DNA from: Allobosea sp. CRIB-10
Lineage (GTDB): Bacteria > Pseudomonadota > Alphaproteobacteria > Rhizobiales > Beijerinckiaceae
NCBI RefSeq assembly: GCF_900112185.1
Contig: NZ_FOKP01000017.1
Coordinates: forward strand, 1-64,000
DNA length: 64,000 nucleotides
Reading direction: 5' to 3'
Shown here: positions 35,064-45,014 of the stretch, one piece after another
How the letters are laid out: the number at the start of each line of letters is the position of its first letter
How positions within the stretch are numbered: the stretch's first letter is position 1
Notes under the pieces: generated by a model
The model's database searches: none
What the model saw: the letters and a program-made list of their open reading frames with translations, nothing else
Told to the model about the DNA's origin: nothing
Made by a program: the position numbers and the translations under genes

Positions 35064-36437
35064 TCATTCTGTCGCATATGGGGCCAAAAGCTCCGGGTTT
35101 GAAGGCCCGGCGGGGCGATCATCGCGCTCGAAGACGGCGCGCAGCCAGGTGATTCGGATGTTGGCCCCGGTCGCCGGCAGCGGCAGATTGGAGAATTCCA
35201 GAGTCGCGCCGCTGCGCTCCAGCAGTGTCTTGGCGATGAACAGGCCGAGGCCGAGGCCGCCGCCGGCGCGCGATTCCTTGGCATGCGAGCGCGAGAGATA
35301 GGGGTCGCCCGCCCGCATCAGCACCTCCGGCGGAAAACCCGGCCCGTCATCGGCGATGGTGAGCATGACGGCGCCCTCGGTCCATTGCGCCGTGATCGTC
35401 ACCTTTGAGCGGGCGAAATCGACGGCGTTGTCGACGATGTTGCCGAGCCCGTAGATCATGCCGGGATTGCGCCGGCAGATCGGCTCGGGCTTGTCGCCGG
35501 TGAGAGCGATCTCGAAGGGCACGCCGAAAGGCCGCTGCGGCCCGGCCGCCTCCTCGATCAGCAGCCTGAGCGAGAGCTGGTCGAGCGGGCCGGCATCGTC
35601 GTCCTGCAGCGAGGCGAGCTTGCCGAGAATGCCGCGGCAGCGCTCGACCTGCTCGCGCAATAGGGTGATGTCCTCGGCCATCTCGCCCTCCGGCGGGGCG
35701 AGCCGCGAGAGCTCGCGGGCGACCAGCGCGATCGTCGCGAGCGGCGTGCCGAGCTCGTGCGCGGCCGCGGCGGCGAGCCCGTCGAGCTGCGAGAGATGCT
35801 GCTCGCGTGCCAGCACCAGCTCGGTCGCGGCCAGCGCCTCCGAGAGGTCGCGCGCTTCCTTGGCGACGCGCCAGGCATAGATGCCGGTGAAGCCGAGGCC
35901 GAGCAGCAGCGCGATCCAGTTGCCGACCTGATACTGCCACGGGAGCACCGGCCGCTCCGCTCCCGCCCAGGGCAGGGGCCAGTGGACGAAGACGAGCAAT
36001 GTCGCCAGCCCGGCGGCGAGCAGGCCAAGCGCCAGCGTGTGCCGCGGCGGCAGCGCCGTCGCCGAGATCATCACCGGCGCCAGGAACAGGATCGCGAACG
36101 GGTTCTGCAAGCCGCCTGTGAGGTAGAGCAGGGCCGCGAGCTGCAGGATGTCGAAGCCGAGCAGCGCCGTCGCGGCGCCCTCGCGCAGCCGGTGGCTGAG
36201 CGGGAAGCGGATGCGCAGGGCGATGTTGAGCCAGGCCGAGACGGCGATGGCGAGGAAGCACCAGCCGAAGGGCAAGGAGAAGCCGAGCCCGAAATGCACG
36301 CCGGCGACGGCGACGCTCTGGCCGGCGATCGCCAGCCAGCGCAGGCGCACCAGCGTGTCGAGTCGCAGATGGCGCGGCGCGCCTCCGGGAGCGGATGGAA
36401 CGAGGTCGGCGATCGTCACGGCGCGCAATCTTCGCAA
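35064..36437 (-). CDS. regB: RegB/ActS-type redox sensor histidine kinase
   Basis: A 457-residue membrane kinase with about six transmembrane segments in residues 28–190. It contains the quinone-binding motif GGLQNPF (108–114), phospho-acceptor H227 (AAAHELGTPLATIAL) and the redox-active C267 in REQVERCRGILGKL, which match RegB His225 and Cys265 of Rhodobacter. The ATPase domain shows GNIVDNAVDFA and the G-boxes. It pairs with RegA. The divergent gene is phaZ; the 160-base spacer carries both promoters. Confidence 0.94.
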   Translation of the reverse strand: MRRLRAVTIADLVPSAPGGAPRHLRLDTLVRLRWLAIAGQSVAVAGVHFGLGFSLPFGWCFLAIAVSAWLNIALRIRFPLSHRLREGAATALLGFDILQLAALLYLTGGLQNPFAILFLAPVMISATALPPRHTLALGLLAAGLATLLVFVHWPLPWAGAERPVLPWQYQVGNWIALLLGLGFTGIYAWRVAKEARDLSEALAATELVLAREQHLSQLDGLAAAAAHELGTPLATIALVARELSRLAPPEGEMAEDITLLREQVERCRGILGKLASLQDDDAGPLDQLSLRLLIEEAAGPQRPFGVPFEIALTGDKPEPICRRNPGMIYGLGNIVDNAVDFARSKVTITAQWTEGAVMLTIADDGPGFPPEVLMRAGDPYLSRSHAKESRAGGGLGLGLFIAKTLLERSGATLEFSNLPLPATGANIRITWLRAVFERDDRPAGPSNPELLAPYATE

Positions 36438-36597
36438 AGCGCCTGGCGAATGAGGAGTACGAAACTGTGGCTAATCGGCATCACAAGGAAATCTTAGCCC
36501 TTTGGACGATTGAATCAGAACAAATTCTACTTAGGCTCCGTTCCCTTGTTGCGCTGCATCGTGGGATGCGGCGCTGCGAAAGAGCGAAAGGGCCGCC

Positions 36598-37899
36598 ATG
36601 TCGTTCGCCTACCACGCCTATGAGGCGGTTCATATGATGGTCAGCCCGGCGCGGGCCATGTCCGACGCCATGCAGCTCGCCTTCAAGAATCCGGCGAACC
36701 CGCTGACCTACACCCCGTTCGGCCGCACGATCGCCGCCTCCTGCGAATTGTTCGAGCGCACCACCCGCCGCTACGGCAAGCCGGCTTTCGGCCTCGACAC
36801 CACCACGATGAACGGCGTCAAGGTCGGGGTCGAGGAGCGCGCCGTCTGGCAGCGTCCTTTCTGCAACCTGATCTATTTCGACCGTAAGATCGAAGGTCGC
36901 CGCAAACCGCAGCCCAAGGTTTTGCTCGTCGCGCCGATGTCGGGCCACTACGCCACGCTGCTGCGCGGCACGGTCGAGGCTTTGCTGCCCGATCATGAGG
37001 TCTACATCACCGACTGGATCGATGCCCGCCTCGTGCCGCTCTCGGCCGGCCGCTTCGATCTCGACGACTACATCGACTACGTCATCGCCATGCTGCAGAA
37101 GCTCGGCCCCGACACCCATGTCATGGCGGTGTGCCAGCCTTCCGTGCCGGTGCTCGCGGCGATCGCGCGCATGGAAGCGGAGGGCGATCCCTCCTCGCCG
37201 CGCTCGATGACGCTGATGGGCGGGCCGATCGACACGCGCCGCTCGCCGACCGCGGTCAACCAGCTCGCCATGGAGCGCGGCACCGACTGGTTCCGCCGCA
37301 ACTGCATCACCCGCGTGCCGTTCCCGCATCTGGGCGCCTTCCGCGAGGTCTATCCCGGCTTCATGCAGCTGTCGGGTTTCATGGCGATGAACTTCGATCG
37401 CCACCTCACCGCGCATTACGACATGTACAAGCACCTGATCGCCGGCGACGGCGATTCGGCCGAGAAGCACCGCGACTTCTATGACGAATATCTCGCGGTC
37501 ATGGACCTGACCGCCGAGTTCTACCTGCAGACCGTCGACACCGTCTTCGTGAAGCACGCTCTGCCCAAGGGCGAGATGATGCATCGCGACAAGCCGGTCG
37601 ATCTCACCGCGATCCGCAGTGTCGCGCTGATGACGGTCGAGGGCGAGAACGACGACATCTCCGGCGTCGGCCAGACCAGGGCGACGCATGATCTGTGCGT
37701 CAACATCCCCGACGACATGCGAGTCGAATACCTGCAGAAGGGCGTCGGCCATTACGGCGTCTTCAACGGCTCGCGCTTCCGCTCGGAGATCGCGCCGCGC
37801 ATCGCCGACTTCATGCTCACCCTCGACATGAAGGCGGCCAAGGAGCGTCGCAACGAGACAGCTGAGACGGCCCGCAAGGCGCTGAAGGTCGCGGGCTGA
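36598..37899 (+). CDS. phaZ: Intracellular PHB depolymerase PhaZ
   Basis: A 433-residue alpha/beta-hydrolase that mobilises polyhydroxybutyrate granules. The nucleophile elbow is cysteine-type, MAVCQPSVPVLA (about residues 176–187), as in Cupriavidus-type intracellular PhaZ; the catalytic His is in KGVGHYGVFNG near the end. No signal peptide is present, fitting an intracellular enzyme. The upstream spacer contains TGCGCTGCA at 36550–36558, compatible with the TGC-N3-GCA sites of PhaR/AniA-type regulators, though short motifs like this are weak evidence. Confidence 0.93.
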   Translation: MSFAYHAYEAVHMMVSPARAMSDAMQLAFKNPANPLTYTPFGRTIAASCELFERTTRRYGKPAFGLDTTTMNGVKVGVEERAVWQRPFCNLIYFDRKIEGRRKPQPKVLLVAPMSGHYATLLRGTVEALLPDHEVYITDWIDARLVPLSAGRFDLDDYIDYVIAMLQKLGPDTHVMAVCQPSVPVLAAIARMEAEGDPSSPRSMTLMGGPIDTRRSPTAVNQLAMERGTDWFRRNCITRVPFPHLGAFREVYPGFMQLSGFMAMNFDRHLTAHYDMYKHLIAGDGDSAEKHRDFYDEYLAVMDLTAEFYLQTVDTVFVKHALPKGEMMHRDKPVDLTAIRSVALMTVEGENDDISGVGQTRATHDLCVNIPDDMRVEYLQKGVGHYGVFNGSRFRSEIAPRIADFMLTLDMKAAKERRNETAETARKALKVAG

Positions 37900-37949
37900 G
37901 TTCAGCCCACCCCTTCCGCTCCCGCCGCGAATCCCGCACAATCGCCGGG

Positions 37950-38690
37950 ATGCGGTTTTCCCTGTTCAGGCGCCAGCCCGATCCCGACCGGATCGAGGTC
38001 GCCTATGCCGGCACGCTCTACCCGGTCACCGTCAGGCGGCGCGCGACGGCGCGTCGCCTGACCCTGCGCGTCTCGCAGGCGACCGGCGAGATCACGCTCA
38101 CCCTGCCCGAGCGCGTCGACTTCACCACCGGCCGCGTCTTCGCCGAGAAGCATGGCGGCTGGATCGCGGCGCGCCTCGCCAAGCGCCCGCAGGGGGTGCC
38201 CTTCGAGCCCGGCGCTGTCGTGCCGTTGCGCGGTGTCCCGCACCGCATCGTGCACTGGACCAAGGTGCGCGGGCTGACCCGCGCCACGATCTCGGCCGAA
38301 GGCGAGCCGATCATCGCGGTCTGCGGCGAGGCGGCCCATGTCGCGCGCCGGGTCAGCGATTTCCTGCGCCGGGAGGCCCTGGCCGATCTCGAGAAGGCGG
38401 TACGCACCCATACCGCCGTGCTCGGCATTCCCGCCCGCAAGATCACCTTGCGTGACACCACCAGCCGCTGGGGCTCATGCTCCTCGAAGGGGCATCTCAG
38501 CTTCTCCTGGCGCCTGATCCTGGCGCCGGCGCTGGTGCTCGACTATCTCGCCGCCCATGAGGTCGCGCATCTCAAGGAGATGAACCACTCGCACCGCTTC
38601 TGGGCGCTGACGCACAAGCTCTGCCCGCGCACCGAGGAGGCGGAGGCCTGGCTCAAGCGCCATGGCGCGGGCTTGCATGGCTACGGCTGA
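37950..38690 (+). CDS. YgjP-like zinc metalloprotease (DUF45)
   Basis: A 246-residue protein of the YgjP/DUF45 (M48-like) family. The zinc site is LAAHEVAHLKEMNHSHRFWA, containing HExxH and a downstream His, at about residue 204. The segment TSRWGSCSSKGHLSFSWRL before it is the family signature. Cellular role unclear. Its last 10 bases overlap the end of the convergent DUF4105 gene. Confidence 0.9.
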   Translation: MRFSLFRRQPDPDRIEVAYAGTLYPVTVRRRATARRLTLRVSQATGEITLTLPERVDFTTGRVFAEKHGGWIAARLAKRPQGVPFEPGAVVPLRGVPHRIVHWTKVRGLTRATISAEGEPIIAVCGEAAHVARRVSDFLRREALADLEKAVRTHTAVLGIPARKITLRDTTSRWGSCSSKGHLSFSWRLILAPALVLDYLAAHEVAHLKEMNHSHRFWALTHKLCPRTEEAEAWLKRHGAGLHGYG

Positions 38691-39697
38691 GGACGCGCAG
38701 TCGGTACGCCCTCGCGGATGACGCGGGAGAAATCCGGGCTGTCGGGTTTGAGGCTGCGCGCCTTCTCGCCGATATGGCTCAGCTTCACCAGCTCGTCGAG
38801 CGGCATGTCCTGGCGCACCGAGCCGATGTCGCGGAGATAGCCGGGCAGGTAGCCCGAGAGCAGCACGCGCGGGTCGAGCGGCAGCGAGAACTTCCAGGCG
38901 GGCGCGACCTGCCCGACGAGATGATAGACTACGGTCGTGCAGTTGGTCGTCAGCGTGTTGTACCAGCGCGGCTCCTGCGCCAGCTGGTTGATGTCCTTGG
39001 CGTAGGCCAGCAGCAGGTCGCGCGCCTGGGCTGGCGAGGCGTTGAGCCGGAACAGGCGGGTATCCTCGCCGCGCGCCTGGGTCCTGAGGCCGATCAGGTC
39101 GCGCTCGTCGGCGACGACATAGGCCATCTCGTAATTGCGGAAGAAGCCGGCCAGCGCCGACCATTCCTCGCCCTGCTCACGCCTGATCTCGATCGAGATC
39201 GTCAGCGGCTCGCTGCCGTCGAAGGGGAAGCTGAGCAGCAGATGCGCGATCGCCTCGCCCGACCAGTAGGACAGGAAGAGGTCGGCGCCCTGGATACGCA
39301 AGAGATCGTAGCTGCGGGTTTCCCAGCGCTGGTCGTAGTCGCTCTCTGTCCGCCAGGTGAAATGGCGCAGATTGGTCACGGTCAGGCGTCCATCGGCCAC
39401 GCTCATCTGCGGCAGGCGCGCCAGCTCGGGGATCCAGTTCCGCTCATGTGACGGCTTCAGCCCGGCCCACCAGCCGAGCAGGCCGACGAAGAGCACGGCG
39501 AAGGCCAGCGGCAGGCGCGGCGCACCGCTCCAGATGCCGATGGCACCGGCGAGTGCAGCAAGGCCGAAGCCGACCGCACCGGCGATGCCGAGCGCACCGG
39601 GCAGGCGGAAGATCAGAAGCCCAACGCCCCAGGCGGCCGTGCCGAGGACCACGAGCGTCAGCAGAATCTGCAGGAGAACGAAAAAGAGGCGGCTCAT
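38681..39697 (-). CDS. DUF4105 (Lnb N-terminal-like) membrane protein
   Basis: A 338-residue inner-membrane protein. Three N-terminal hydrophobic segments (residues 4–25, 30–55, 60–80) precede a DUF4105 domain with YYDQRWETRSYD-like entry (SDYDQRWETRSYDL), NTLTTNCTTVVYHLVGQV and the Cys/His catalytic-looking NCTT motif of the papain-like fold. Related Lnb-type domains are predicted periplasmic proteases; substrate unknown. It is followed (minus strand) by nothing co-directional and preceded 36 bases away by the pckA stop. Confidence 0.85.
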   Translation of the reverse strand: MSRLFFVLLQILLTLVVLGTAAWGVGLLIFRLPGALGIAGAVGFGLAALAGAIGIWSGAPRLPLAFAVLFVGLLGWWAGLKPSHERNWIPELARLPQMSVADGRLTVTNLRHFTWRTESDYDQRWETRSYDLLRIQGADLFLSYWSGEAIAHLLLSFPFDGSEPLTISIEIRREQGEEWSALAGFFRNYEMAYVVADERDLIGLRTQARGEDTRLFRLNASPAQARDLLLAYAKDINQLAQEPRWYNTLTTNCTTVVYHLVGQVAPAWKFSLPLDPRVLLSGYLPGYLRDIGSVRQDMPLDELVKLSHIGEKARSLKPDSPDFSRVIREGVPTARPQP

Positions 39698-39732
39698 CGC
39701 CGCCTCTCATAGCACGCAGACATGCATTGCGT

Positions 39733-41349
39733 TCAAGCCGCGAGTGAACTCGTCGGCGCAGCGGCTTTCACCGCATCGTCGACATGCGGCTCGAACTTCG
39801 CGAAGTTCTCGGCGAACATGCCGATCAGCTTCTTCGCGGTGTCGGCGAAGGCGGCCTTATCCTGCCAGGTCTTCACCGGGTAGAGGATGTGCGGCTCGAC
39901 GCCGGGCACCGACGTGGGAACGGCGAAGCCGAAATAGGGGTCGCGGCGGAAATCGGCGCGGTTGAGCGAGCCGTCCAGCGCCGCCGTCAGCAGGCGCCGG
40001 GTGACGCGGATCGGCATGCGCCGGCCGGTGCCGTAGCCGCCGCCGGTCCAGCCGGTGTTCACCAGCCAGCAATCGACATGGTGCTTGGCGATGAAGTCGC
40101 GCAGCAGATTGGCGTATTCCGACGGGTGGCGCGGCAGGAAGGGCGAGCCGAAGCAGGTCGAGAACTCCGGCTGCACGCCGACGAGCCCGCGCTCGGTGCC
40201 GGCGACCTTGGCGGTATAGCCGGAGAGGAAGTGGTACATCGCCTCGGCCGGGGTCAGCTTGGCGATCGGCGGCATCACGCCGAAGGCGTCGGCGGTCAGC
40301 ATCACGATGTTCTTCGGCGTGCCGGCGCGGCCCGAGCGCGAGGCGTTCGGGATGAAGTCGAGCGGATAGGCCGAGCGGGTGTTCTCGGTCTTGCTCTCGT
40401 TGTCGAAATCGACCTCGCGCGAGATCGGATCCATCACGATGTTCTCGAGCACCGTGCCGAAGCGCTGCGAGGCCGCATAGATCTGCGGCTCGGCCTCGGC
40501 CGAGAGCCGGATCGTCTTGGCGTAGCAGCCGCCCTCGAAATTGAAGATGCCCTCCTTCGACCAGCCATGCTCGTCATCGCCGATCAGGGTGCGGTCGGGA
40601 TCGGCCGAGAGCGTGGTCTTGCCGGTGCCGGAGAGGCCGAAGAAGATCGCCGGATCGTCCTTGGAGCCGACATTGGCCGAGCAATGCATCGGCACCACGC
40701 CCTTGGCCGGCAGCGTGTAGTTCAGATAGGTGAAGACCGATTTCTTCATCTCGCCGGCATAGGCGGAGCCGCCGATCAGCACGATCTTGCGCGAGAAATC
40801 GATCGCGATCACCGTCTCGCTGCGGCAGCCATGGCGCTTCGGATCGGCCCGGAAGCTCGGCAGGTCGACGATCGTCAGCTCGGGCACGTAACCCGCGATC
40901 TCGCCGGCCTCGGGCCGGATCAAGAGGTTGCGGATGAACAACGAGTGCCAGGCCATCTCGGTGAAGACCCGGGCCTTGACGCGGTGGGCCGGGTCGGCGC
41001 CGCCATAGAGGTCCTGTGCGAACAGCTCCTTGCCTTCGGCATGCTTGATGAAGTCGCCGAGCAGCGTCTCGAACTGTTCCGAGGAGATCGCGCCGTTGTT
41101 CTCCCACCAGACCGTCTTCTCGGTCTGCGCATCCTTGACGACGAACTTGTCCTTGGGCGAGCGGCCGGTGTGGGTGCCGGTGTCGGCGCAGAGCGCGCCG
41201 CCGCGGGCGAGCTGGGATTCGCCGCGCCGCAGGGACTCTTCATAAAGGCGTGCCGCCTCGAAGTTCCAGTAGACGGCCTTGAGCCCCCGGAAGCCGAAGC
41301 TGTCGGCGCCACTGTTCGGGTTGACGTGACCGATGGTCTCCACTGGCAA
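39733..41349 (-). CDS. pckA: Phosphoenolpyruvate carboxykinase (ATP)
   Basis: A 538-residue ATP-dependent PEPCK converting oxaloacetate to PEP, the entry to gluconeogenesis. The kinase-1a loop is [13 protein letters not shown] (about residues 237–249), with LIGDDEHGW, the metal-binding Lys/His region MHCSANVG and [11 protein letters not shown]. It sits next to chvI, the conserved rhizobial arrangement, separated by a HugZ-like gene. In Sinorhizobium pckA is controlled by a LacI-type regulator (PckR); an operator-like TAAATCG-TTTA lies 161–175 bases upstream. Confidence 0.97.
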   Translation of the reverse strand: MPVETIGHVNPNSGADSFGFRGLKAVYWNFEAARLYEESLRRGESQLARGGALCADTGTHTGRSPKDKFVVKDAQTEKTVWWENNGAISSEQFETLLGDFIKHAEGKELFAQDLYGGADPAHRVKARVFTEMAWHSLFIRNLLIRPEAGEIAGYVPELTIVDLPSFRADPKRHGCRSETVIAIDFSRKIVLIGGSAYAGEMKKSVFTYLNYTLPAKGVVPMHCSANVGSKDDPAIFFGLSGTGKTTLSADPDRTLIGDDEHGWSKEGIFNFEGGCYAKTIRLSAEAEPQIYAASQRFGTVLENIVMDPISREVDFDNESKTENTRSAYPLDFIPNASRSGRAGTPKNIVMLTADAFGVMPPIAKLTPAEAMYHFLSGYTAKVAGTERGLVGVQPEFSTCFGSPFLPRHPSEYANLLRDFIAKHHVDCWLVNTGWTGGGYGTGRRMPIRVTRRLLTAALDGSLNRADFRRDPYFGFAVPTSVPGVEPHILYPVKTWQDKAAFADTAKKLIGMFAENFAKFEPHVDDAVKAAAPTSSLAA

Positions 41350-41509
41350 TTCCTCCTGCCGAGAAGCCGCCGCCTGACAATGCCGGCGCCGTGATTGAGA
41401 GCGGGGTGGACCCCACTATGGGCCCGATGGGCCGGTACAGTGGAGGGCTCTTTAGGCGGATGATGACGCCGGCTCAAGTCATCAGGATCAACTGCGCCCG
41501 GGTCGCTGC

Positions 41510-41524
41510 GATCTAAATCGTTTA
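41510..41524. promoter_or_regulatory. Operator-like TAAATCG(n)TTTA motif upstream of pckA
   Basis: GATCTAAATCG (41510–41520) followed by TTTA. The same 11 bases followed by GTTTA occur at 54447–54462 before another metabolic gene. TAAA…CG…TTTA has the centre and arms of LacI-family operators. A PckR-like LacI regulator is the simplest reader, but no such gene is in the window. Confidence 0.35.
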
Positions 41525-41552
41525 AAATTTCAGCTGTGGTGAATCGCCGCGC

Positions 41553-42302
41553 TCAGGCCGCCTCGCGCGCCTTTCCGGCGAGGGTGACGAGGGTCTTGCG
41601 GAGCGCATCTGGCGTGGTTACCGGCTCGTCGAAGGGCAGGCGCAGCGCCTTATCGCCGAGCATCAGGTCGGCGCCGTCGGGATCGACGCCGGAGAGGCGC
41701 CAGCTGCCCTCCTCGCCGCCGAGCAGCCTGGTGGCGTAGAGCCCGATCGCCTCGGCATGGTCCTCGTTCATATGGTCGACCGCGCCTTCCTCCGCCTCGA
41801 CCAGCGCTTCGGCCTGCGAGCAGTCGCTGAGGACATCCGCGGCTTCGAGTTCATAGGCCCGGCCGAAACCGCCGTTCAGGCTGGCGCGCTGGAGCCTGAG
41901 CGCGAAGAAGGAGAAATCGGGAAAATCGACGTAAAGCGAGGCCTTTGGCTGGCGCGCCAGGAAACGACGGCGCACGCGCCGGCCGAAACCTGAGTCGCGC
42001 TCGACCTTTTCGGCGCTGGCCAGCAGCGTGATCCTGGCATGGGCGAGCGGGTCGCCCTTGCCACCGGGCGCGATCAGCAGCGAGCAGCGCGGATCGGCGA
42101 TCAGGTTGCCCGTGTGGCCGGAGAGCGAGGACACCAGGATCAGCGGCGTGCCGTCGACATCGGTGGCGAGGCTGGTCAGGCTGGCGAAGGGGTGTCCCTC
42201 CGGCGTCAATGTCGCCAGGGAGGCCGAGCGCGCGCTGCGCAGCAGGCCGCGCGCCAATCCGCGTGCGCTGGCATCTGTCGGCCTGATCGGGTCGGTCGCC
42301 AT
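41553..42302 (-). CDS. HugZ-like haem-binding/FMN-split-barrel protein
   Basis: A 249-residue protein with an N-terminal pyridoxamine-5'-phosphate-oxidase-like split barrel (residues about 10–150, with [18 protein letters not shown] and [19 protein letters not shown]) and a C-terminal DUF2470 domain ([16 protein letters not shown]). This is the HugZ/HutZ arrangement of haem oxygenase-like and haem-storage proteins; the conserved His lies in DHMNEDH. Iron or haem use is inferred. It lies between pckA and chvI, with the ATG at 42302 matching the family start. Confidence 0.82.
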   Translation of the reverse strand: MATDPIRPTDASARGLARGLLRSARSASLATLTPEGHPFASLTSLATDVDGTPLILVSSLSGHTGNLIADPRCSLLIAPGGKGDPLAHARITLLASAEKVERDSGFGRRVRRRFLARQPKASLYVDFPDFSFFALRLQRASLNGGFGRAYELEAADVLSDCSQAEALVEAEEGAVDHMNEDHAEAIGLYATRLLGGEEGSWRLSGVDPDGADLMLGDKALRLPFDEPVTTPDALRKTLVTLAGKAREAA

Positions 42303-42451
42303 GGCACTTTTCGCTATCTTGCGGGTTTTCTGGGGCGAGACGTAGCGAAACCGCCTTGGCTTGGCTAGATTGCAGCCATGCTTTGGCCGTTCTCGCGCGA
42401 GAGTGGACCCTGTTGATTGCAACGCCAAGAGACAAAGAGCCGGAACAGCTT

Positions 42452-43153
42452 ATGCCAACCATTGCGCTGGTCGACGACGACCGCAACATCCTGACCTCGG
42501 TTTCGATCGCGTTGGAGGCCGAGGGCTATCGCATCCAGACCTACACGGACGGCGCCTCGGCCCTGGACGGGTTGAAGCAGAATCCGCCCGACCTCGCCAT
42601 CTTCGACATCAAGATGCCGCGCATGGACGGGATGGAGCTGCTGCGCCGCCTGCGCCAGAAGTCCGACCTGCCGGTGATCTTCCTGACCTCGAAGGACGAG
42701 GAGATCGACGAGCTCTTCGGCCTGAAGATGGGCGCCGACGACTTCATTCGGAAGCCGTTCTCGCAGCGCCTGCTGGTCGAGCGCGTCAAAGCGATCCTGC
42801 GCCGGGCCGGCGCGCGCGACGTCACCACCGCCGTCCGCACCGAGGACGCCAAGGCGCTGGAGCGCGGCCTGCTGCGCATGGATCCGGAGCGGCACACCTG
42901 CACCTGGAAGGGCGAGCCGGTGACGCTGACGGTCACCGAATTTCTGATCCTGCAGTCGCTGGCGCAGCGTCCGGGCGTGGTCAAGAGCCGCAATGCGCTG
43001 ATGGACGCAGCCTATGACGACGAGGTCTATGTCGACGACCGCACCATCGACAGCCACATCAAGCGCCTGCGCAAGAAGTTCAACCAGGTCGATGTCGAGT
43101 TCGACATGATCGAGACGCTCTACGGCGTCGGCTACCGCTTCAAGGAAGCCTGA
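42452..43153 (+). CDS. chvI: ChvI response regulator
   Basis: A 233-residue OmpR-family regulator. The receiver has DDD at the start (ALVDDDRNI) and phospho-acceptor D52 ([13 protein letters not shown]); the C-terminal winged helix includes [17 protein letters not shown]. ChvI with ChvG controls acid, envelope and succinoglycan responses in rhizobia and is essential for many symbionts. The ATG at 42452 is used because it starts at the receiver; the upstream frame has no similarity. chvG follows after 64 bases. Confidence 0.96.
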   Translation: MPTIALVDDDRNILTSVSIALEAEGYRIQTYTDGASALDGLKQNPPDLAIFDIKMPRMDGMELLRRLRQKSDLPVIFLTSKDEEIDELFGLKMGADDFIRKPFSQRLLVERVKAILRRAGARDVTTAVRTEDAKALERGLLRMDPERHTCTWKGEPVTLTVTEFLILQSLAQRPGVVKSRNALMDAAYDDEVYVDDRTIDSHIKRLRKKFNQVDVEFDMIETLYGVGYRFKEA

Positions 43154-43217
43154 GAAGCATCCCGGCGCGCGCTGTGACGACGTTTGCGCGCACGCCGGGA
43201 CAGGGTAAGAGCCGCTC

Positions 43218-45014
43218 ATGGCGACGATCGAACAGGAACGGGCTCGCACCGGCGGGCCGCGGACGGGGCTGACGCTGCGCCGTCGCGCTGCCCTGCTTGG
43301 CCGTCGCCTGCTGCGCGCCATCTCCGGGCGGGCGGCCTCGAGCCTGACCCGGCGCATCGTCGTCCTCAACCTCGCCGGCCTCGTCGCGCTCCTCGTCGGC
43401 TTCCTCTATCTCAACCAGTTCCGCGAGGGCCTGATCGAGGCGCGGGTGCAGAGCCTTTTGACGCAGGGCGAGATCATCGCCGGCGCCATCGCCGCCTCCG
43501 CCACGGTCGAGACCGACACGATCGCGATCGACCCCGACAAGCTGCTGCAGATGCAGGCCGGCGAGAGCGGCGCCATCGCCGAGGACCCGCTCGACTTCTC
43601 GATCAATCCGGAGAAGGTCGCCCCGCTGCTTCGCCGGCTGGTGACGCCGACCAAGACGCGTGCCCGCATCTACGACAGGGACGGGATGCTGACGCTGGAT
43701 TCGCGCAATCTCTATTCGCGCGGCGACATCCTGCGGCTCGACCTGCCGCGCATCGGCGAGAGCGACGAGCCGCCGCTGCTCGAGCGAACCTGGAACATGT
43801 TCCGCAACCGGCTCGGGCGGGCCGATCTGCCGGCCTATGACGATTTCGCCAATGCCAACGGCAAATCCTACACCGAGGTCGCCCGTGCGCTGGCGGGCTC
43901 GCCGGCGAGCGTGGTCCGGGTCAACACCCGTGGCGAGACGATCGTCTCGGTGGCGGTGCCGGTCCAGCGCTTCCGGGCCGTGCGCGGCGCGCTGCTGCTC
44001 TCGACGCAAGGGGGAGACATCGACGCCGTCATCGCCTCCGAACGCTACGCCATCTTCCAGGTCTTCGCGGTCGCCGCCGGCGTGATGATCATCCTGTCGG
44101 TACTGCTCGCCGGCACGATCGCCGAGCCGATCCGCAAGCTCGCCGATGCTGCCCAGCGCGTCCGCCGCGGCGTCAAGGCGCGCGAGGAGATCCCGGATTT
44201 TTCCAGCCGTCACGACGAGATCGGCCATCTCTCCGGCTCGTTCCGCGAGATGACGCAGGCGCTCTACAACCGCATGGAGGCGATCGAGCGCTTCGCCGCC
44301 GATGTCGCCCATGAATTGAAGAACCCGTTGACCTCGCTGCGCAGCGCGGTCGAGACCTTGCCGCTGGCCAAGAGCGAGGAGTCGCGCGGGCGCCTGCTTG
44401 CCGTCATCCGCCACGACGTGAAGCGGCTCGACCGGCTGATCACCGACATCTCCGACGCCTCGCGCCTCGATGCCGAACTTGCCCGCGACGACGCCGTCGC
44501 GCTGGATGTCGCCCAACTCGTCGAGGCCGTGGTCTCGGTTCAGAACCAGATCCGCCGCGAGGGCCAGCCGGTCGTCGAGCTCACTGTCGACCGGCGTGGC
44601 GGCCAGCGCCCGGGTGCCGATCCCTTCCGCGTGCTGGGCCACGATTCCCGCCTCGGCCAGGTTTTCGTCAACCTGATCGAGAACGCCCGCTCCTTCTCGC
44701 CGGCCGACAAGCCGGTCAGGGTCAAGCTCTCGCGGGTCGCAGGCGACGTGCTGATAACCATCGAGGATGACGGCCCGGGCATCCCGCCGCATGCATTGGA
44801 GCGGATCTTCGAGCGCTTCTACACCGACCGGCCCGAGAGCGGTTTCGGCCAGAATTCGGGCCTCGGTCTCTCGATCTCGCGCCAGATCGTCGAAGCCCAT
44901 CGCGGCTCGATCAGGGCTGAGAACCGTTACGCCTCTGAGCAGTCGGAAGGCGAGGACATGCGGCTCGGCGCGCGTTTCGTCGTGCGCCTGCCCGCGGCCG
45001 AGCAGCCGGCATGA
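43218..45014 (+). CDS. chvG: ChvG/ExoS sensor histidine kinase
   Basis: A 598-residue membrane kinase. Two transmembrane helices (about 46–66 and 278–300) flank a periplasmic sensor region; then HAMP, phospho-acceptor H365 (ADVAHELKNPLTSLRS) and an ATPase domain with LIENARSF and DDGPGIPPHALERIFERFYT. It partners ChvI. In the periplasm the ExoR inhibitor binds its homologue; ExoR is not in this window. The stop overlaps hprK by 4 bases. Confidence 0.96.
   Translation: MATIEQERARTGGPRTGLTLRRRAALLGRRLLRAISGRAASSLTRRIVVLNLAGLVALLVGFLYLNQFREGLIEARVQSLLTQGEIIAGAIAASATVETDTIAIDPDKLLQMQAGESGAIAEDPLDFSINPEKVAPLLRRLVTPTKTRARIYDRDGMLTLDSRNLYSRGDILRLDLPRIGESDEPPLLERTWNMFRNRLGRADLPAYDDFANANGKSYTEVARALAGSPASVVRVNTRGETIVSVAVPVQRFRAVRGALLLSTQGGDIDAVIASERYAIFQVFAVAAGVMIILSVLLAGTIAEPIRKLADAAQRVRRGVKAREEIPDFSSRHDEIGHLSGSFREMTQALYNRMEAIERFAADVAHELKNPLTSLRSAVETLPLAKSEESRGRLLAVIRHDVKRLDRLITDISDASRLDAELARDDAVALDVAQLVEAVVSVQNQIRREGQPVVELTVDRRGGQRPGADPFRVLGHDSRLGQVFVNLIENARSFSPADKPVRVKLSRVAGDVLITIEDDGPGIPPHALERIFERFYTDRPESGFGQNSGLGLSISRQIVEAHRGSIRAENRYASEQSEGEDMRLGARFVVRLPAAEQPA

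Noticed and set aside
36550..36558. PhaR-type operator before phaZ
   Set aside because: TGCGCTGCA fits TGC-N3-GCA, but a 6-base fixed motif occurs often in GC-rich DNA; it is mentioned only as context for phaZ, not called as a site.
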